DNA from: Lunularia cruciata
Lineage: Eukaryota > Streptophyta > Marchantiopsida > Lunulariales > Lunulariaceae
Assembly: GCA_948567375.1 (NCBI GenBank)
Contig: OX419759.1
Coordinates: 2,519,303-2,583,302, forward strand
Direction: 5' to 3'
DNA length: 64,000 nucleotides
In this document: one piece after another, positions 24,350 through 37,590 of the stretch
How positions within the stretch are numbered: position 1 is the first letter of the stretch
Layout: every line of letters begins with the position of its first letter
Made by a program: the position numbers and the translations under genes
Notes under the pieces: generated by a model
Databases searched by the model: none
Seen by the model: only the letters and a program-made list of their open reading frames with translations
What the model was told of the DNA's origin: nothing

Positions 24350-26650
24350 TACTTATTTACCTTGCAACCCACTCTTCTTTAATGTCTCAAATAATAGATC
24401 CAAAGACACTTGCACTCCTACTTCACTTACTTTGGGTCTAGATCTTACATTACTCCAAAGATTATCTAACTCCAATCTAACTAAGTCTAATCTGATAGCA
24501 ATATTATCTTCTACCTCTAACATTTTCCTATCTACTTGAGTTCTAACACTAATCAGCACAACATTCAAATCTTTATCTTTTGCATTCTTGCGCCTCATCT
24601 CCTACACAAGTAACCTCAACTCATGTAGTCTCAATTCCTCTATTTGTACCTTGGCTTAATACTCAACATTGCCTTCATTGCTGAAATCACTCTATCAACC
24701 GATTCACTTAACTGCTTCTTGGGTCTTTCTTCCTCCAATGCATCTCTACTCATCTTCAACTCATCTTTATACTCCATTGTGAGATCTTCCAACTCCTTCA
24801 CATATTGATTAGCTTTGCTTCCATCATTTTGACTAGATTTCCCAATATTTCCTCTTCTTGACTTTGCTTCTCCAATTCTCTATGCCAGGCTACATCTTTA
24901 TCTTTTGCCTTCTGCCTAAATGCATCAAGTTCAAACTCCTTCACTACAAATAAACCTTCTCCATACTTACTTCATCTTGTGCCGCTTTTACTTTGGCTTG
25001 CAACTCTTCAACCCAAAGTCTCTCATGCATCACTTCCTTCACGTTTAGTGCCAACTCTTTCCCTTGCTTCTGAAACTTCTCCTACAAGTTCTCATTCATC
25101 TTCTTCTACAAGGCTGCATCAACTTTCAGTGCCTCTTCTTCCTCCTCTACTCTGATCAAATGCTTCTTCAACTCTGAGTTCTCCTCTTCCATTCTCTCCA
25201 AAACATGCAACACAATCTTCACCTTGGGTTGAGTGTGCTGAATCTCCTTCTTCCTCTTCTCCATCTACAACAAGCAATGGACACACAACTACTTGAGGAT
25301 ACTTTACTTCTTCACAGTTCTCTTCCTCTTCCTTGTGTACATCTTCATTCTTGTTCTTCACTTCTCAACTTCATGCTTTACTCCAAAGTCTTGATCTTTG
25401 TACCTGCAACAAAAAATCATCCTCCAAGCTTTTGTCATCTCCCAAATTGATGAGGTGAGTTGTACCCTTCTTTGAGCTTTCACCTCAATACACAATTTGT
25501 CTTGGCTCTCCCACCAACATATCTTCCTCTTGCAATAGCTCTAGTTTAGGCATCTCTTCTTCCTTGATCTACTCGACCTCCTCTTGCAATAGAACTTCAT
25601 CTTCTTGATCTTTCTGCACTTCGGCTTCTCATGCATTGTCATCACTCAAATCTCTCCTTCTTAATGTCAATTCAAGTTCTTCTTCTTTTGATGCTTTTAA
25701 TGTCATCTCCGCTTCTCCCTCTAATTCTTCTTTGTCTTCTAGTGTAGAAGACTGAACTTCTTTTCCCCCCTTCTGTCCAATCCTTCTTAATTTGCGGGAC
25801 TGCATTGTAGAACCATCCTCCTCATGCCGAGTCCTCTTCTTCTTCATTGGCATTGGTACTAACATCTTCTTATTTTGTCTTGTTCTTGCAAAATAATTGT
25901 CATTACTCGGGAGCTGCCTAATGTATTTGGGCTTGTCTTTGTCAGCTTCTTGCCACAAGTCAGGATGAAAGTGAGACACCATCTTCTTCTTCTCATCTCC
26001 ACTCAATAGATTTAACCCGAGGTAGAAATGGGCCACAAAAGGAAAAAAGTAGTGCGGTGGCATTAAACTTATTGTATTCCACACCATCTATTGCATGCGT
26101 TGATAAAAACATTATGCCTTATTAATCGGTTTCCCTACAAAAATTTGATGGAAAAACACTACTTGCTGCTTCAAGACGTAAGTCATTCACTTAGGTTTGA
26201 ACAATGTCATCATCGCACAAATGATACTCCGCCTTACTGGGTCTCGATAGGTTTCCACCTTCTACTCATTCTTAGTACATGGATGTAAACAAATTCTTCA
26301 CCTCTTGTGTTTCCTTAGCAGTCTCTCCCTTCGCCAAGAACATGGCACTATGCTCTTCACCACCCTCCCTTCCTAACACCAATTTCCAATCCAATCTTGT
26401 CTATCAAGCCGGATTGCCTCTCTTTCCTACAATTGCGGGCCCATCTTCACACTTATTGGCCGTTATCTCTACCATGAAATCTAGAAAACTCAGATTCCAA
26501 TTCCAGGCAAGGAAGGTGATCCAAAGTCTTCTCAAGACTTTGATTCGTGCCATAACATCTAACCTCCTTATCATTGGGTTCCTCACCACTAGTGTAGGGC
26601 ACTTCCTAATTCCTCTCATCCTGCTCTCCTTTGTGTTATATCTCTAAAAG
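24350..26650 (-). pseudogene. Unrecognised broken reading region, Lys/Glu-rich
   Basis: Coding-like stretches run on the minus strand (notably 26404-26619, 25629-26087, 25119-25361, 24353-24598). The upstream part has an aromatic-rich block 'MPPHYFFPFVAHFYLGLN', then a basic block 'PMPMKKKRTRHEE'. The later part is rich in Glu, Lys and Leu with heptad-like spacing ('RMEEENSELKKHLIRVEEE'), suggesting a coiled coil. I do not recognise the family. It could be an extra ORF of a retroelement or a captured host gene. It lies between the OTA remnant and gypsy copy C. Confidence 0.4.
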
Positions 26651-27195
26651 ATAATCTTCCTATCCCTTGGGTGCGTAAATCTAACCCCCTCTATATGCAC
26701 AAAAATTTCACTCACTAACATTTCTCTCCCCTGGTCTCCTTTTGGACGACTATGCAACCGCACGAGAAATTTACTTGTCATTCTTCTCCTTCATGAATTG
26801 AGTCTTGAATTTATAGTGTTATACTTTTCAGTCATTCTTCAAACACTCTTCTATCAAGAAATCACACCTTTTGCATGAGCTCCTCCTTTCATTGTCAATT
26901 TCTCTTGCTTTTGTCTTAGCCATTTATGTGCAATATGTTCTTGAATGGTAAACCCAAAGGAAAGCTATTATGCTTCCTTGCATTGGTTGATCACCTCCAG
27001 GTGAAGTCTCCTTACTTTGAGTTTAATCCTTATAGTTCTGATCCGAGTCTTGACAAATTTTGACACAAAGTACGCTCCTTTGTGTCCAATCCAAAGACAC
27101 AATTCTTCATCTTTCTTCCACCCTTTGGCTTCAATACGTCTTCAACTATACATTTCTTCTTCAAAATTTAACAAAACCAAAAAATGTGGGTACCA
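26651..27195. other. Stretch without recognised feature
   Basis: No domain, repeat end or RNA recognised. Family C integrase homology begins near 27196, so the left end of that truncated C copy lies here. Confidence 0.35.
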
Positions 27196-27758
27196 CAAAG
27201 ACCTTGGGTACCCTACATTGCCAATGGTGGTGGCCCAACATGGATTCGAGATGTTTAAGAGTTTGTCCAATCTTGTGAGAGTTGCCAATGCCATAAGGCC
27301 AACAAGAAAAAACCAAATGGACTCCTTCAACCACTTCCTATCCCATCTGCTCAATGGGAACACATGAGCTTAGATTTCATCACCTCCTTGCCCAAGACAA
27401 AGCAAGATCATACATTAATCATGGTGTTTATGGATTAGTTGAATAAGCAAATCCAAATGGTTGCAAATGGTTGGTGTTTGCCACCAACTATTGATATAGT
27501 GGATGCTCCAACAAGGCCTAGATCTACTTTGATAATATTTTCAAGCATCATGGAATGCCTTGTATACTCATCTTTGACCATGATCCTTGATTCATTGGCA
27601 AATTTTGGCAAGCGTTCCTCTAGATACTTGGCACCAAAGTTGCTTTGTCCACCTATCATCCTCAAACTAAACATGCAAATTGCACCTTGGAGGATATGCT
27701 TTGTGCCTTTGTGAACATTCACTATACAAATTGGGATGAATGTCTTGTAGCAGCTGAG

Positions 27759-28483
27759 TGTAATACTCCGAGGACAAGAGAAGAGAGAAAACACAGATTG
27801 CACACACAAACATTCGATGCCCCAAGGGAGCACCTTCTCTTTATTATATAGACAAAGAGGATCTCCTACAAGGAAGCTCCACCATAGGATTAGGGACACA
27901 GATAGGTGACATGTCAGCAAGCTCCAGCCTTGGATTACTTACTTGGATGGGTGACCTGTCTGGTCTAGGTCCTATCTGGTTGGTCAAACAAGCTTTGACC
28001 GGAGGGAATCTTCCTATAGGAATCTCAGAATCACATGAGTAACGTACCGTTGGAAAACTCTCAACGAGACAAACCAGGGAGGAGGGAAGGCCAACCTTTC
28101 CTTTGTTGGGGGGGATCTGCACATTTTCAAGGCCTAATTCATCCGTTTAGGCCTCTGAAATTGCCTTCAAAGATTTTAGGCATATTTTGGTTCCTACTCT
28201 ATTAGTAGAAGTCCCCTTTTGGTGATACCTCTTTCTGATCTGTTTAGTCCATCATGTGTAACATCCTTCCAGATGTTACCAAACCAATTCTCACCTTTAA
28301 ATCATATGTCTAGCTATTGGTTCTAAGGTTCTCAAGTCTATTTCGGTTTCTGCCCTATTAGTAGAAGTACTCTTTTGGTGATACTTCTATCTGATTTATT
28401 TTGACCATCATGTGTAACATCATTCTAGATGTTACCAAACCGAATTTCACATCTAGATCATATGGCTAACCCTTGGTATTACA
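27759..28483 (-). repeat. 3' LTR of chromovirus B
   Basis: About 725 bp, pairs with 33613-34349. Plus-strand ends are TGTAATACTC and GGTATTACA. It directly abuts the left target duplication CTGAG and is followed on the right by the polypurine tract. Confidence 0.92.
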
Positions 28484-28496
28484 GACCTCCCTCCTT

Positions 28497-30699
28497 TTAA
28501 GACGCAACGTCCTCGTTGTGCAATTGTTGCTCAAATGCTTGCACCAACACCGGTGCATGTGCCAAATTGGCAGCGGGTTCCCAGGTTGCTTCATAGAGGG
28601 GGTAACCTTTCCATTGTACTAGATATTCCACCCGTGGATAGCGAGTACCATGCATGCGCTTTTGGAGAATCCGCTCCACTTCATATTCCTCTATGCCATC
28701 AATGATTATCAGACAAGGTCAAATGTCCTGTGTGGAAGTACCTTGGCCTAATCGGGGAGCATATCTGCATAATAGAGACATGGAACACTAGATGGATCTT
28801 CATGTGTGGTGGTAGCTCAAGGTGATAGGTCACAGTGCCGATGCGACGAAGAATCGAGAAAGGCCCAATAAAACGAGGTCTGAGCTTACGAGATCCAACT
28901 AATGTGAGGTTGGTTGTCAATAGCTACACTTGATCCCCAACATTGAACTCCATGTGCCTGCGGTGTGCATCAGCATACTGCTTTTGTCGATTTTGCGCAA
29001 TCTGTCACCTGTGCTTGGCGCTCTCCACACCTTATTGGATTCTAGAAACAAATGTGTTGACTGCATCAACCTTGGTAGTCACTGGACGGATCTTCATCAA
29101 GCTAGAAGGTGTGAAGGGATGCTCACCATACATGAGGAAGAACGGAGTGACCTGGGTGGAGGCATTCACTGAATTGTTGTAAGCGAATTCCACCACCGGT
29201 AGTAGGGTGTCCCACCTCTCTTGCTCTTCTAAGGTGAAGCCGCGTAACATGTCTTCAATCGTGCGATTAGCCCGCTCTGTTTGGCCATCTATTTTTGGGT
29301 GGTAAGCTGTAGACATGGCCAACTTGGTTTTGAAGAAACCAAAGAGTGTTTGCCAAAACAAACTGGTGAATTGGGTGCCTCTATCGGTGATGAGTACTCT
29401 AGACAAGCCATGGTGAGCAAAGACTGCATCTAAGTATAGTTGAGCTAGTTGTGGAGTGGTCACCTCCTTGGTGGTAGGGCGGACATGAATCATTTTGCTG
29501 AGCCGGTCCACAAAGACCACAATAGAGTCAAACCCTGAGGTGGTCTTGGGTAATTCACAGACAAGATCCATACTCACTTGTTCCCAACGTTGGGTAGGAG
29601 TGGGAAGAGGTTGAAGGAGCCCTGCAGGAGCTTGATTAGAAGCTTTGTTCTATTGACAAAGTAGGCAGCTACGCACATAGTCCATCACATTGTTGCTCAT
29701 CTTGGGCCAATAGTAATGGCGCTTGACTGCCTCCAAGGTCTTGTCCACTCCAACATGAGCTGCAATGGCCAAATCATGACATTCCGCTAGAATGGTGGTG
29801 CGTAATTCTGGGACATTTGGGATCCACAATTGGCCCTCCCGAAAGGTGAGTCCTTGGGTGCTGGTGACACCTTTGGACGCTTGCGCTTCTACAATCTGTG
29901 GATCAGTTTTTGTAGCAGCTAGAATCTCTTGCCAGAATTCAAGGTGAATCTTAACCTCTGCCGCCAAGTTGTTGGCCATTGGCATGCGGGTGAATGCATC
30001 TGCAAGTTGCTTCTTACCCTCCACGTAGGTGATTGTCATGTTGAAGTGTTGTCGCCACTCTGCCCACCGAATTTGGCGACGAGATAGATCCTTCTACGTC
30101 TTGAGGTAGACTAGAGGTTTGTGGTCTATCTCTACTACAAATGCCTTCTCGCCCAGGTAGTGCTTCCAATGCTTGGTTGCTAGAACAATGGCCAACTCTT
30201 CTTGTTCTGTGGTGTGGTAGTTACGCTCTGCCGGTAATAACTTTTGAGAGAAATATGCAATTGGATGCCATCCGTCATGCCACTCTTGTTGTAGGACTGC
30301 TCCTATTGCTACGCCTGATGCATCCGTAGCTAACTTGATTGGACGTTTTAGGTCATACCACTTCAAGGTTGGTGCATGTAGCAAGGCGGCCTTCAATTCT
30401 TGAAAGGCCAACTCTTGTGCAGTTCCCCATGGTCACTTCTTCCCCTTGCCAAGTAGTGCCGTTAAAGGCTGTGCAACCTTGGAGAAGTCCTTGACAAATC
30501 TACAATAGAATCCTGTCAACCCCAAGAAGCTCTTAAGTTGAGTCTGATCTTCTGGGGCACTCCATTTTTGAATGACCTCTATTTTATCTGTCAATACTTG
30601 AATGGCCTCTGCACTTACTCTATGCCCTAAGTAGTCTACTTCAGACTTGCCAAACTCACACTTTGAGATTTTGGCGTACAACTGATTCTGTCTTAGAAT
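28497..30699 (-). pseudogene. RNase H, integrase and chromodomain region of chromovirus B
   Basis: Minus-strand order: RNase H (30411-30094, 'LATDASGVAIGAVLQQ'), integrase zinc-binding part (around 29780-29650) and core (29577-29032, 'SMDLVCELPKTTSGFDSIV'), then the chromodomain (28679-28497, 'VQWKGYPLYEATWEP'). Same order and length as in A. Broken in places. Confidence 0.88.
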
Positions 30700-31824
30700 C
30701 TGGAGGACCTCTCATAGATGTTGTTTGTGTTCTGTCATCGTGCTACTATATACTAAGATATCATCCAAGAAGACAATAACAGACTTATCCAAGTATGGAC
30801 AAAATATGTCATTCATTAGGCTCATGAAAGTGGCAGGCGCATTGGTGAGGCCAAAAGGCATCACAAGATACTCAAAGTGGCCATACCTGGTTCGAAAGGC
30901 AGTTTTGTACACATCCTCCTCTGCAATTTGGATTTGATTGTAACCACTCCGCAAGTCCAGTTTGGTGAAGTATCTCGCTCCATGGAGTTGATCGAATAGG
31001 TCATCCATGCGAGGTAAGGGGTATTTGTTCTTCACTGTTTGTTGATTGAGACCCCGATAGTCAATGCACATGCGCATTGTACCATCCTTCTTCTTCACAA
31101 ACAAGACAGGGGCCCCATATGGTGATATGCTAGGTTGGATGAACCCTTTTTGTAGCATCTCCTCAATTTGAGTCTTACACTCCTCCAACTCATGAGGTGA
31201 TGGGCGATATGGGGCCTTACAAGGAGGTGTCTTCCCTGGGAGTATCTCTATTTTGTGATCTACTCGCCTTTTAGGTGGTAATCCTGAGGGTAGATCATCG
31301 GGAAAGACACCTTGAAACTTATCCACTACATCCTTCAATTTCTCAGGAATTTGTCCAGCGAGTTGTGCACTCTGGACTTCTCTTATTAGACCCATAAAAC
31401 ATCTATCGGTCTTACAGACAGTTGTCGTCCCTACGACATATAGAGGCAGTTTTTGCCTGTGTGATTTTTCTTTAACCCCAATGATTGAGCATTGGTGGGT
31501 TCTCACTACTTTCTTCCTCCAATCCACCATTGGGTTGTACTGCTCCATCCATGGCATGCCTAATATTGCATCATAACGGGCTAACTGTATCACTCGCCAC
31601 TCAATTGCTTCTTGATATTCTCCTACAAAGAGGGTTACCCGTCTAGGTAATGATTCAATCCTCTCTGTTTGCCCATTTGGTAACTCTACTTCTTCACTTC
31701 CATCTCTCTCTAGATCCATTCCCAAGCTTATTGCAACAGAGCGAGACAAGAAATTCTCTATTGCTCCCGGATCTATTAATACTCTCACTTGATTACCTTC
31801 TAAGATTCCATTCACAACAATCAA
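30700..31824 (-). pseudogene. Protease and reverse transcriptase region of chromovirus B
   Basis: Protease with '[14 protein letters not shown]' and '[12 protein letters not shown]' comes first on the minus strand, then the RT palm with '[16 protein letters not shown]', '[12 protein letters not shown]' and the catalytic '[11 protein letters not shown]'. The stretch is well kept compared with A. It is part of an element that is broken overall. Confidence 0.9.
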
Positions 31825-32019
31825 TTGTGTGGTTGCCTTTCGGGATCTTTGCGCATTATTCTTCTTCCTTCCCTCGCTTCTCTACTTCCTTATTGAGCCA
31901 GTAAGGCCGCGAGGTACATTTACTGGTGATCTTCGTTTTCCGAAGTGGTTTCTACCTCCTCCTCTTCAGTGTGCCTCTCCATGTTGTTCAAAGATTGCTT
32001 GTACAAAGGCCGAGGGCCT

Positions 32020-33010
32020 CTAAGGGAAACAAGTGCGACAATTGGTAGATATGTGCCCAATACGGCCACAATTGTAACAACGGTGTTGTTCTCCTCGAGT
32101 CCCTTCTCCTTGTGGGACTCCATCTCTTCGTTCTTCTACCCGTCCCCGCTCTCCTTGAAGCGGCCATGCTCCTCGATCCCAGAATCGAAGGTTGCCAAAT
32201 TCCATCGGTACTGGTCCACCCATGTGTGGCATTTCTGCCCGATAATGTTGAGGTGGAACTACTCTTTCACCTCCACCTAATGCTCCGGCTATTCTTTGCG
32301 CACAAGCAATAGCTTCAAATACTATGCGAGGGTTTTGCACCATGACTTCTTGGCAAATCCGCTCTTTCAACCATCGTTTGAAATTGTCTAGAGCCTCTAC
32401 TGGACTCATGTCGGTAATTGCGACTTGTAGATCCAGAAACGCCTCCACATACTCTTGTACGCTATTCTTCTGTCTCAATCCCCATAGTCGGGTTTGAGCC
32501 ATCTGCACAGAATCCACCGATTGGAAATTCTTGAGCAATCCTTCTTGCATTGCTGTCCATGTGACCTCCCTTCTCTCTGCCAGCATGGATCGTTCCCAAG
32601 CATCATACCATGTGAGGGCTTTATTGGTCAAGTACTCACATGCAAACACGCTTGCAACATGCTCTGTGATCTCTGTTGAGAACAATAAAAAATATCGATT
32701 CATTCTCGAGATCCAATTCTCCACTACTCCCATCGTACGCTGTCCCTTGTAAGGCTCGATGTTGTAGGTCTTCTTCATCCGGAGTAGCAATGTGGCTTCA
32801 TCGTTGATAGGGTTTGTAGGCACGGGTGCCTCTCCAAGTACTTCAGTCGCAGGTATTGGGTTTTGAGACGGCTCTTCTTCTTGCATGGCTTGATCGCTCC
32901 TGAGGATCTGCACTTGACTTTGCAATGTCTCCATGGTCATCTTAATCTCTCAAAATTCATTCAATATCCCTTGCATTCCTTGCACCAGCTCTTGCAATTG
33001 CGGATCCATG
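32020..33010 (-). pseudogene. Gag region of chromovirus B
   Basis: Begins on the minus strand at an ATG near 33010 and runs to a CCHC zinc knuckle ('CYNCGRIGHISTNC', near 32090-32030). The capsid-like middle has 'RTMGVVENWISRMNRYF'. Homologous to 14044-15040 of A. Confidence 0.85.
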
Positions 33011-33612
33011 GTTCTTGCAACACCCCAATTGCTAACGTCTACTTCAATACAGAGTCAATATAATCACTCTAGAAGGCGCACGAACTATCAGAACTACCAT
33101 TGGGACCTCAGAAGCTATCACTCGTTGATAATACTCCTCACCAAAATTCCTAACCACAAAATCTCTAAACATCAATTTCGGCCTCACTACATAACGGATT
33201 TCTACTTGAGTGTTGAAAGGGAGAGGATTTGGGACATTCATATCCATATTATCATAATAGAATGTAGATGGTCAAATCCCACCTCTGTCATATATCACCA
33301 CAGGTAGAATCACCGGGTTTGGTGAGTTCATCACTCTATCCATGAATTCCGCACCAAAGTGATAAACTAGCGATACTCTCATCTGCTCACGCTAGATGTA
33401 CATAACCTTGATGTAGAATGGGTTTGAGAATGGAAAGCTAGGTGCGGGAAATTGTCTCCCTGGCGCATCCATCCCATCCGCTCTCTAAAGTCCTTCATAA
33501 GTCTAGCGATTACTCTATGTTCTCCACCTCAAATTACTCAATTTCAGTAGTTCGTGCTATTCCAAGAGGGGTGATCCACTCTCTTGGACTAGAACACTCG
33601 CTCTGATACCAT

Positions 33613-34349
33613 TGTAATACTCCGAGGACAAGAGAAGAGAGAAAACACAGATTGCACACTCAAACATTCGATGCCCCAAGGGAGCACCTTCTCTTTATTA
33701 TATAGACAAAGAGGATCTCCTACAAGGAAGCTCCACCATAGGATTAAGGACACAGATAGGTGACATGTCAGCAAGCTCCACCCTTGGATTACTTACTTGG
33801 ATGGGTGACCTATCTGGTCTTGGTCCTATCTGGTTGGTCAAACGAGCTTTGACCGGAGGGAATCTTTTAGGGAATCTTCCTGTAGGTATCTCAGAATCAC
33901 ATGAGTAAGGTACCATTGGAAAGCTCTTGACGAGACAAACCAGGGAGGAGGGAAGGCCAGCCTTTCCTCCATTGGGGGGGATCTGCACATTTTCGAGGCC
34001 TAATTCATCCGTTTAGGCCTCCGAAATTACCTTCAAAGATTTTAGGCATATTTCGATTCCTACTCTATTAGTAGAAGTCCCCTTTTGGTGATACCTCTTT
34101 CTGATCTGTTTAGTCCATCATGTGTAACATCCTTTCAGATGTTACCAAACCAATTCTCACCTTTAAATCATATGTCTAGCTATTGGTTCTAAGGTTCTCA
34201 AGTCTATTTCGGTTTCTGCCCTATTAGTAGAAGTACTCTTTTGGTGATACTTCTATCTGATTTATTTTGACCATCATGTATAACATCATTCTAGATGTTA
34301 CCAAACCGAATTTCACATCTAGATCATATGGCTAACCCTTGGTATTACA
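33613..34349 (-). repeat. 5' LTR of chromovirus B
   Basis: About 737 bp. The primer-binding site lies just inside at 33600-33611. It carries the TATATAATA-type box (minus strand) seen in the other family LTRs and abuts the right target duplication CTGAG. Confidence 0.92.
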
Positions 34350-36666
34350 CTGAGTTTACGTACAGTAATTCCAAACAAGCAAGCATCGGATTCTCTCTCT
34401 TCTTCCTTAATTTGGTCCAAGACCCACTTGTTCCAAATTCCCTCCTTGCTCCTCCTCTATCTCATGTTCATCATGCTTCCACCTTCTTGACCACACTATC
34501 CCAATCCTTACAACATGCCAAATCTCATCTCCTTGTTGCTCAAAATTGTCAAAAACAACATGTGGACCAACATCATCGTGATCATACCTTTCAACTTAGC
34601 GATAAATTCATGCTTATTTCTAGTAACCTACTCTTCCCAATTGATACCTAAGTCTATAAACTTAATCCAAATTGGATAGGCTCATTTGAGGTCACCCAAA
34701 TCATTTCTCGTGTTGCTTGTCTTCTCATATGCAAAATCCACCTTGTCTTTCACATTTCCAAGTTGAAACCCTTTGTTTTTAATCCATCATCCTTTTCCTC
34801 TAATCCAACCCTCTTCCTCTTGTGCCTATCAACAACCGTGAGGAGTATGAAGTTGATTGTATCCTTGCACATTGCCATATTCAACATGGCCGCCAACAAC
34901 ATATTGAGTACAAGGTCCTTTGGAAAGGGTATCCTCTTCATGATAATAGTTGAGCCTCTTTCTCATCTCCAGCATGCACCAATGGCCATCCATGAGTTTG
35001 AAGCATCCATGGTGACAAAGATATCACCAACTAGCAATGGGGGAATATGTAACAATATGGAGTTGACTAATGAGTTAGTTGAGACTAATGAAGTAGCAAG
35101 TAGGCTAAATTAGCCAAAAATTCTAGAAGTATCTTGGAAGCTACTTGGTACCTTCCAATTATTGGGTAATATGCATGCCAAGTGGTGACTTCAAGGAGGA
35201 AGCTTCCCAACTAGTTTAGCTTGCACACCAAGTAGATAGTTTCAAGAAGGAAGCTTCTTGGGAAGCTTCCAACTAGCTTAGCTTGCACGTCAAGTAGAAG
35301 GTTTCTAGAAGAAAGCTTCTTGATTAGCTTGGCTTGCACTCCAAGAGAGCAGTGTCACGGGGATCATATGGCCTTGAAAATGCACCGGGCACTTACCTGC
35401 TCATGCTTAGACTACCCTATTTGTCAATGACTCAAAAGCTTTCATGTAGTCTGACATTTTCTCTACTCTTTGCCTTGATGGTAGTTTCCTTTTTGCTAGA
35501 GCAACTTGTCTGTGGTTGCTCTTGGCTATAGACTCTTCTTAAGGGCTTTTTGTGTTGAGGTTTCTTGGGATAATGTTGACCTTCACATATCACCAAGGAC
35601 TGTTTACGTTCTATTATTATTGGAGTTTGTATTACAGGTCACAAGTTATACAGCCAGATTCAAATCAACACAATCAGATCAATGACTTGACCCATCTTCA
35701 TAAACTAAACTAGAAGCTCCGAGAATGGAGTCCTATTTCCTTGACACTCTTTACAAAAATAAAGTGAGCCTAGTCACTCACAAAGCCACATAACGTTCAC
35801 CATGATCAAGTCTAGCAATTTATAAACCCACTTGGGGGAAGCCAAACAGCTCCAGAGCAAACAATGACCACACCTAAAGTTCTCCATTGAATCAAGCAAG
35901 AAAAGGAATGCAGCAGCAATTCCAAAGGCGGGGTTGCTAGGAATTGTTCCGCCGAGGAAGAAAACATAGATCAGACTTGAAGTACATAATTCCTCTTCTT
36001 TCTTGCCTCAAAACCAAACCAATAGAAGAATAAATAAAAGATCAATAAAAACAGAACACTTCACTCCTCCCACTTCCTCCAAGAAATGATAAAATTACCA
36101 CCAAGGAGGGCCTGATATCATAATATTAGCACATTTTTGAAGGAGCAACGATAGCACATTGGCTAGCTCACGAGTTTGCTCCCAAGAAAAGGAGAGACAA
36201 CAGATAGTGAAGACGATAACTTCTGGCATTGATCATGGAAAAAGACAACAATAGTAATAGTTTCTCTCTCTCCTCTCTAGACTCAACTGAACTAGGACAG
36301 AATGTAGAGAAGAGGTGTAGAAGCACTTCAAGCACATCCACATTCTGAGATCCTGCCCAAGAATGCACTATTTGTACAACACTTGAACCCAAAACATCTT
36401 CTTTTTCTTGTTATGTTTCCTCTCATTTCTCTCAATTCAACAGCTGCATTCAAGTCCCAAGCTCATTCCTCCTTCTCTCCTCCAATAATATTGCATGCCA
36501 TTTTTGTCCGAGGCAGCAGTCCATAGAGTTGGTGCAATGTGTCCCATTTTCCTGATTCTTTACTCTACTTTTCTTTTCTCAAGAAGTACTCAAGGTCATA
36601 ATCTTTGTCCCCATGCTCCTAATCCTCTAGTGTAATTTTTACTTCTCAAGTCATTGTGAATATCTT

Positions 36667-36950
36667 AATCTCTGCAACTATTGAAGATTTCTCATTCCTT
36701 ATTGCCCTCTCAAGTCATTGATAATCTCTGCGGCCAATTGAAGATTTCTCATTCCTTACTGTCCTTTCAAGTCATTGACAATCTCTGCAACCAATTGAAG
36801 ATTTCTCGTTCCTTATTGTCCTCTCAAGTCATCAACAATCTCTGCAGCCAATTGAAGATTTCTCATTCCTTGCTGTCTTCTCAAGTCATCGACAATCTTT
36901 GCAACCAATTGAAGTTTTCTCATTCCTTACTGTCTTCTCCTTCTTCTATG
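36667..36950 (+). repeat. Minisatellite, about five 57-bp units
   Basis: The AATCTCTGCAACCAATTGAAG unit start recurs at 36667, 36723, 36780, 36837 and 36894, a period of 56-57 bp. As 57 is a multiple of three, the plus strand reads through as a repeated 19-residue peptide ('LKISHSLLSSQVIDNLC'), but nothing else supports a gene. Confidence 0.85.
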
Positions 36951-37290
36951 TCTCTTTTGTTTCTCTTGCTCCTTCAATCCCTTTCCTTCCTTCCAAAAAC
37001 CCAAAATCCCATTTTCTCCTTCAAATCCTTGTCACTCAAAATCACTTTTAATCCTTTTTTGTCAGTCAAACTTCAGTTCTTCCTTCAAATCCTCAACTGT
37101 TCCTTCGATGTTTTTCTATCCTTTGGACTTCCGTCTTCCTTCAAGACCTCAACTGTCCCTTCAATCTTTTTCCATCCTCCCAACTTCCTTCTTGTCAAAG
37201 CTCTCATGTATCCAAGACCTTTCCTCTCAAAAATTCTCTCTTGCAACTTCCTCTCTTTTGATAATTTCCCCTTGCGTAGTTTCCTCTCTC

Positions 37291-37590
37291 CAAAACCCTT
37301 TCTCTCCTCCTATTTCTTCCTGGCTGAAATCTCTCTTTCAATAAATCCTCTCTCACCACCAAAACCTTTTCTCTTTCCCTATTTCTTCCCGGCTAAAATC
37401 TCTCTTTCAATAATTCCTTTGTAACCACCAAAACCCTTTCTCGTCTCCTATTTCTTCATAGTTGAAATCTCTCTTTTGATAATTCCTCTGTCACCACCAA
37501 AACCCTTTCTAGTCTCCTATTTTTTCTTGGCTGAAATCTCTCTTTTGATCATTCCTTTGTCACTCCCAAAACCCTTTCTTTTGGTAATTT
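37291..37590. repeat. Minisatellite, four 69-bp units plus a partial
   Basis: CAAAACCCTTTCT recurs at 37291, 37360, 37429, 37498 and 37567, an exact 69-bp period. Units are pyrimidine-rich with AAATCTCTCTTT inside each. The surroundings (about 36950-37850) are CT-rich throughout. Confidence 0.85.

Larger units (their letters stand above)
27759..34349 (-). mobile_element. Ty3/gypsy chromovirus B, full length with target duplication
   Basis: Complete minus-strand element of about 6.6 kb of the same family as A, flanked by a perfect 5-bp duplication CTGAG (27754-27758 and 34350-34354). The host sequence (family C integrase) reads continuously across the site once B is ignored. Primer site (33600-33611, minus TGGTATCAGAGC) and polypurine tract (28486-28498) are in place. 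LTRs are roughly 96-97% alike by eye. Coding regions keep long open stretches but are broken in a few places. Confidence 0.95.

Noticed and set aside
31650-33307. Plus-strand frames inside chromovirus B
   Set aside because: Antisense shadows of the gag and protease regions of a minus-strand element.
36141-36175. Second tRNA A-box-like stretch (GCACATTGGCTAGCTCAC)
   Set aside because: No B box at a suitable distance was found, so a SINE or tRNA call is not supported.
36681-37424. A 247-residue plus-strand frame with a repeated peptide
   Set aside because: It is explained by the 57-bp minisatellite and CT-rich sequence, whose unit length is a multiple of three. There is no other sign of a gene.
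36667-37590. CRISPR-like or regulatory array
   Set aside because: The units are contiguous tandem minisatellites without unique spacers, and the sequence is a plant nuclear genome.
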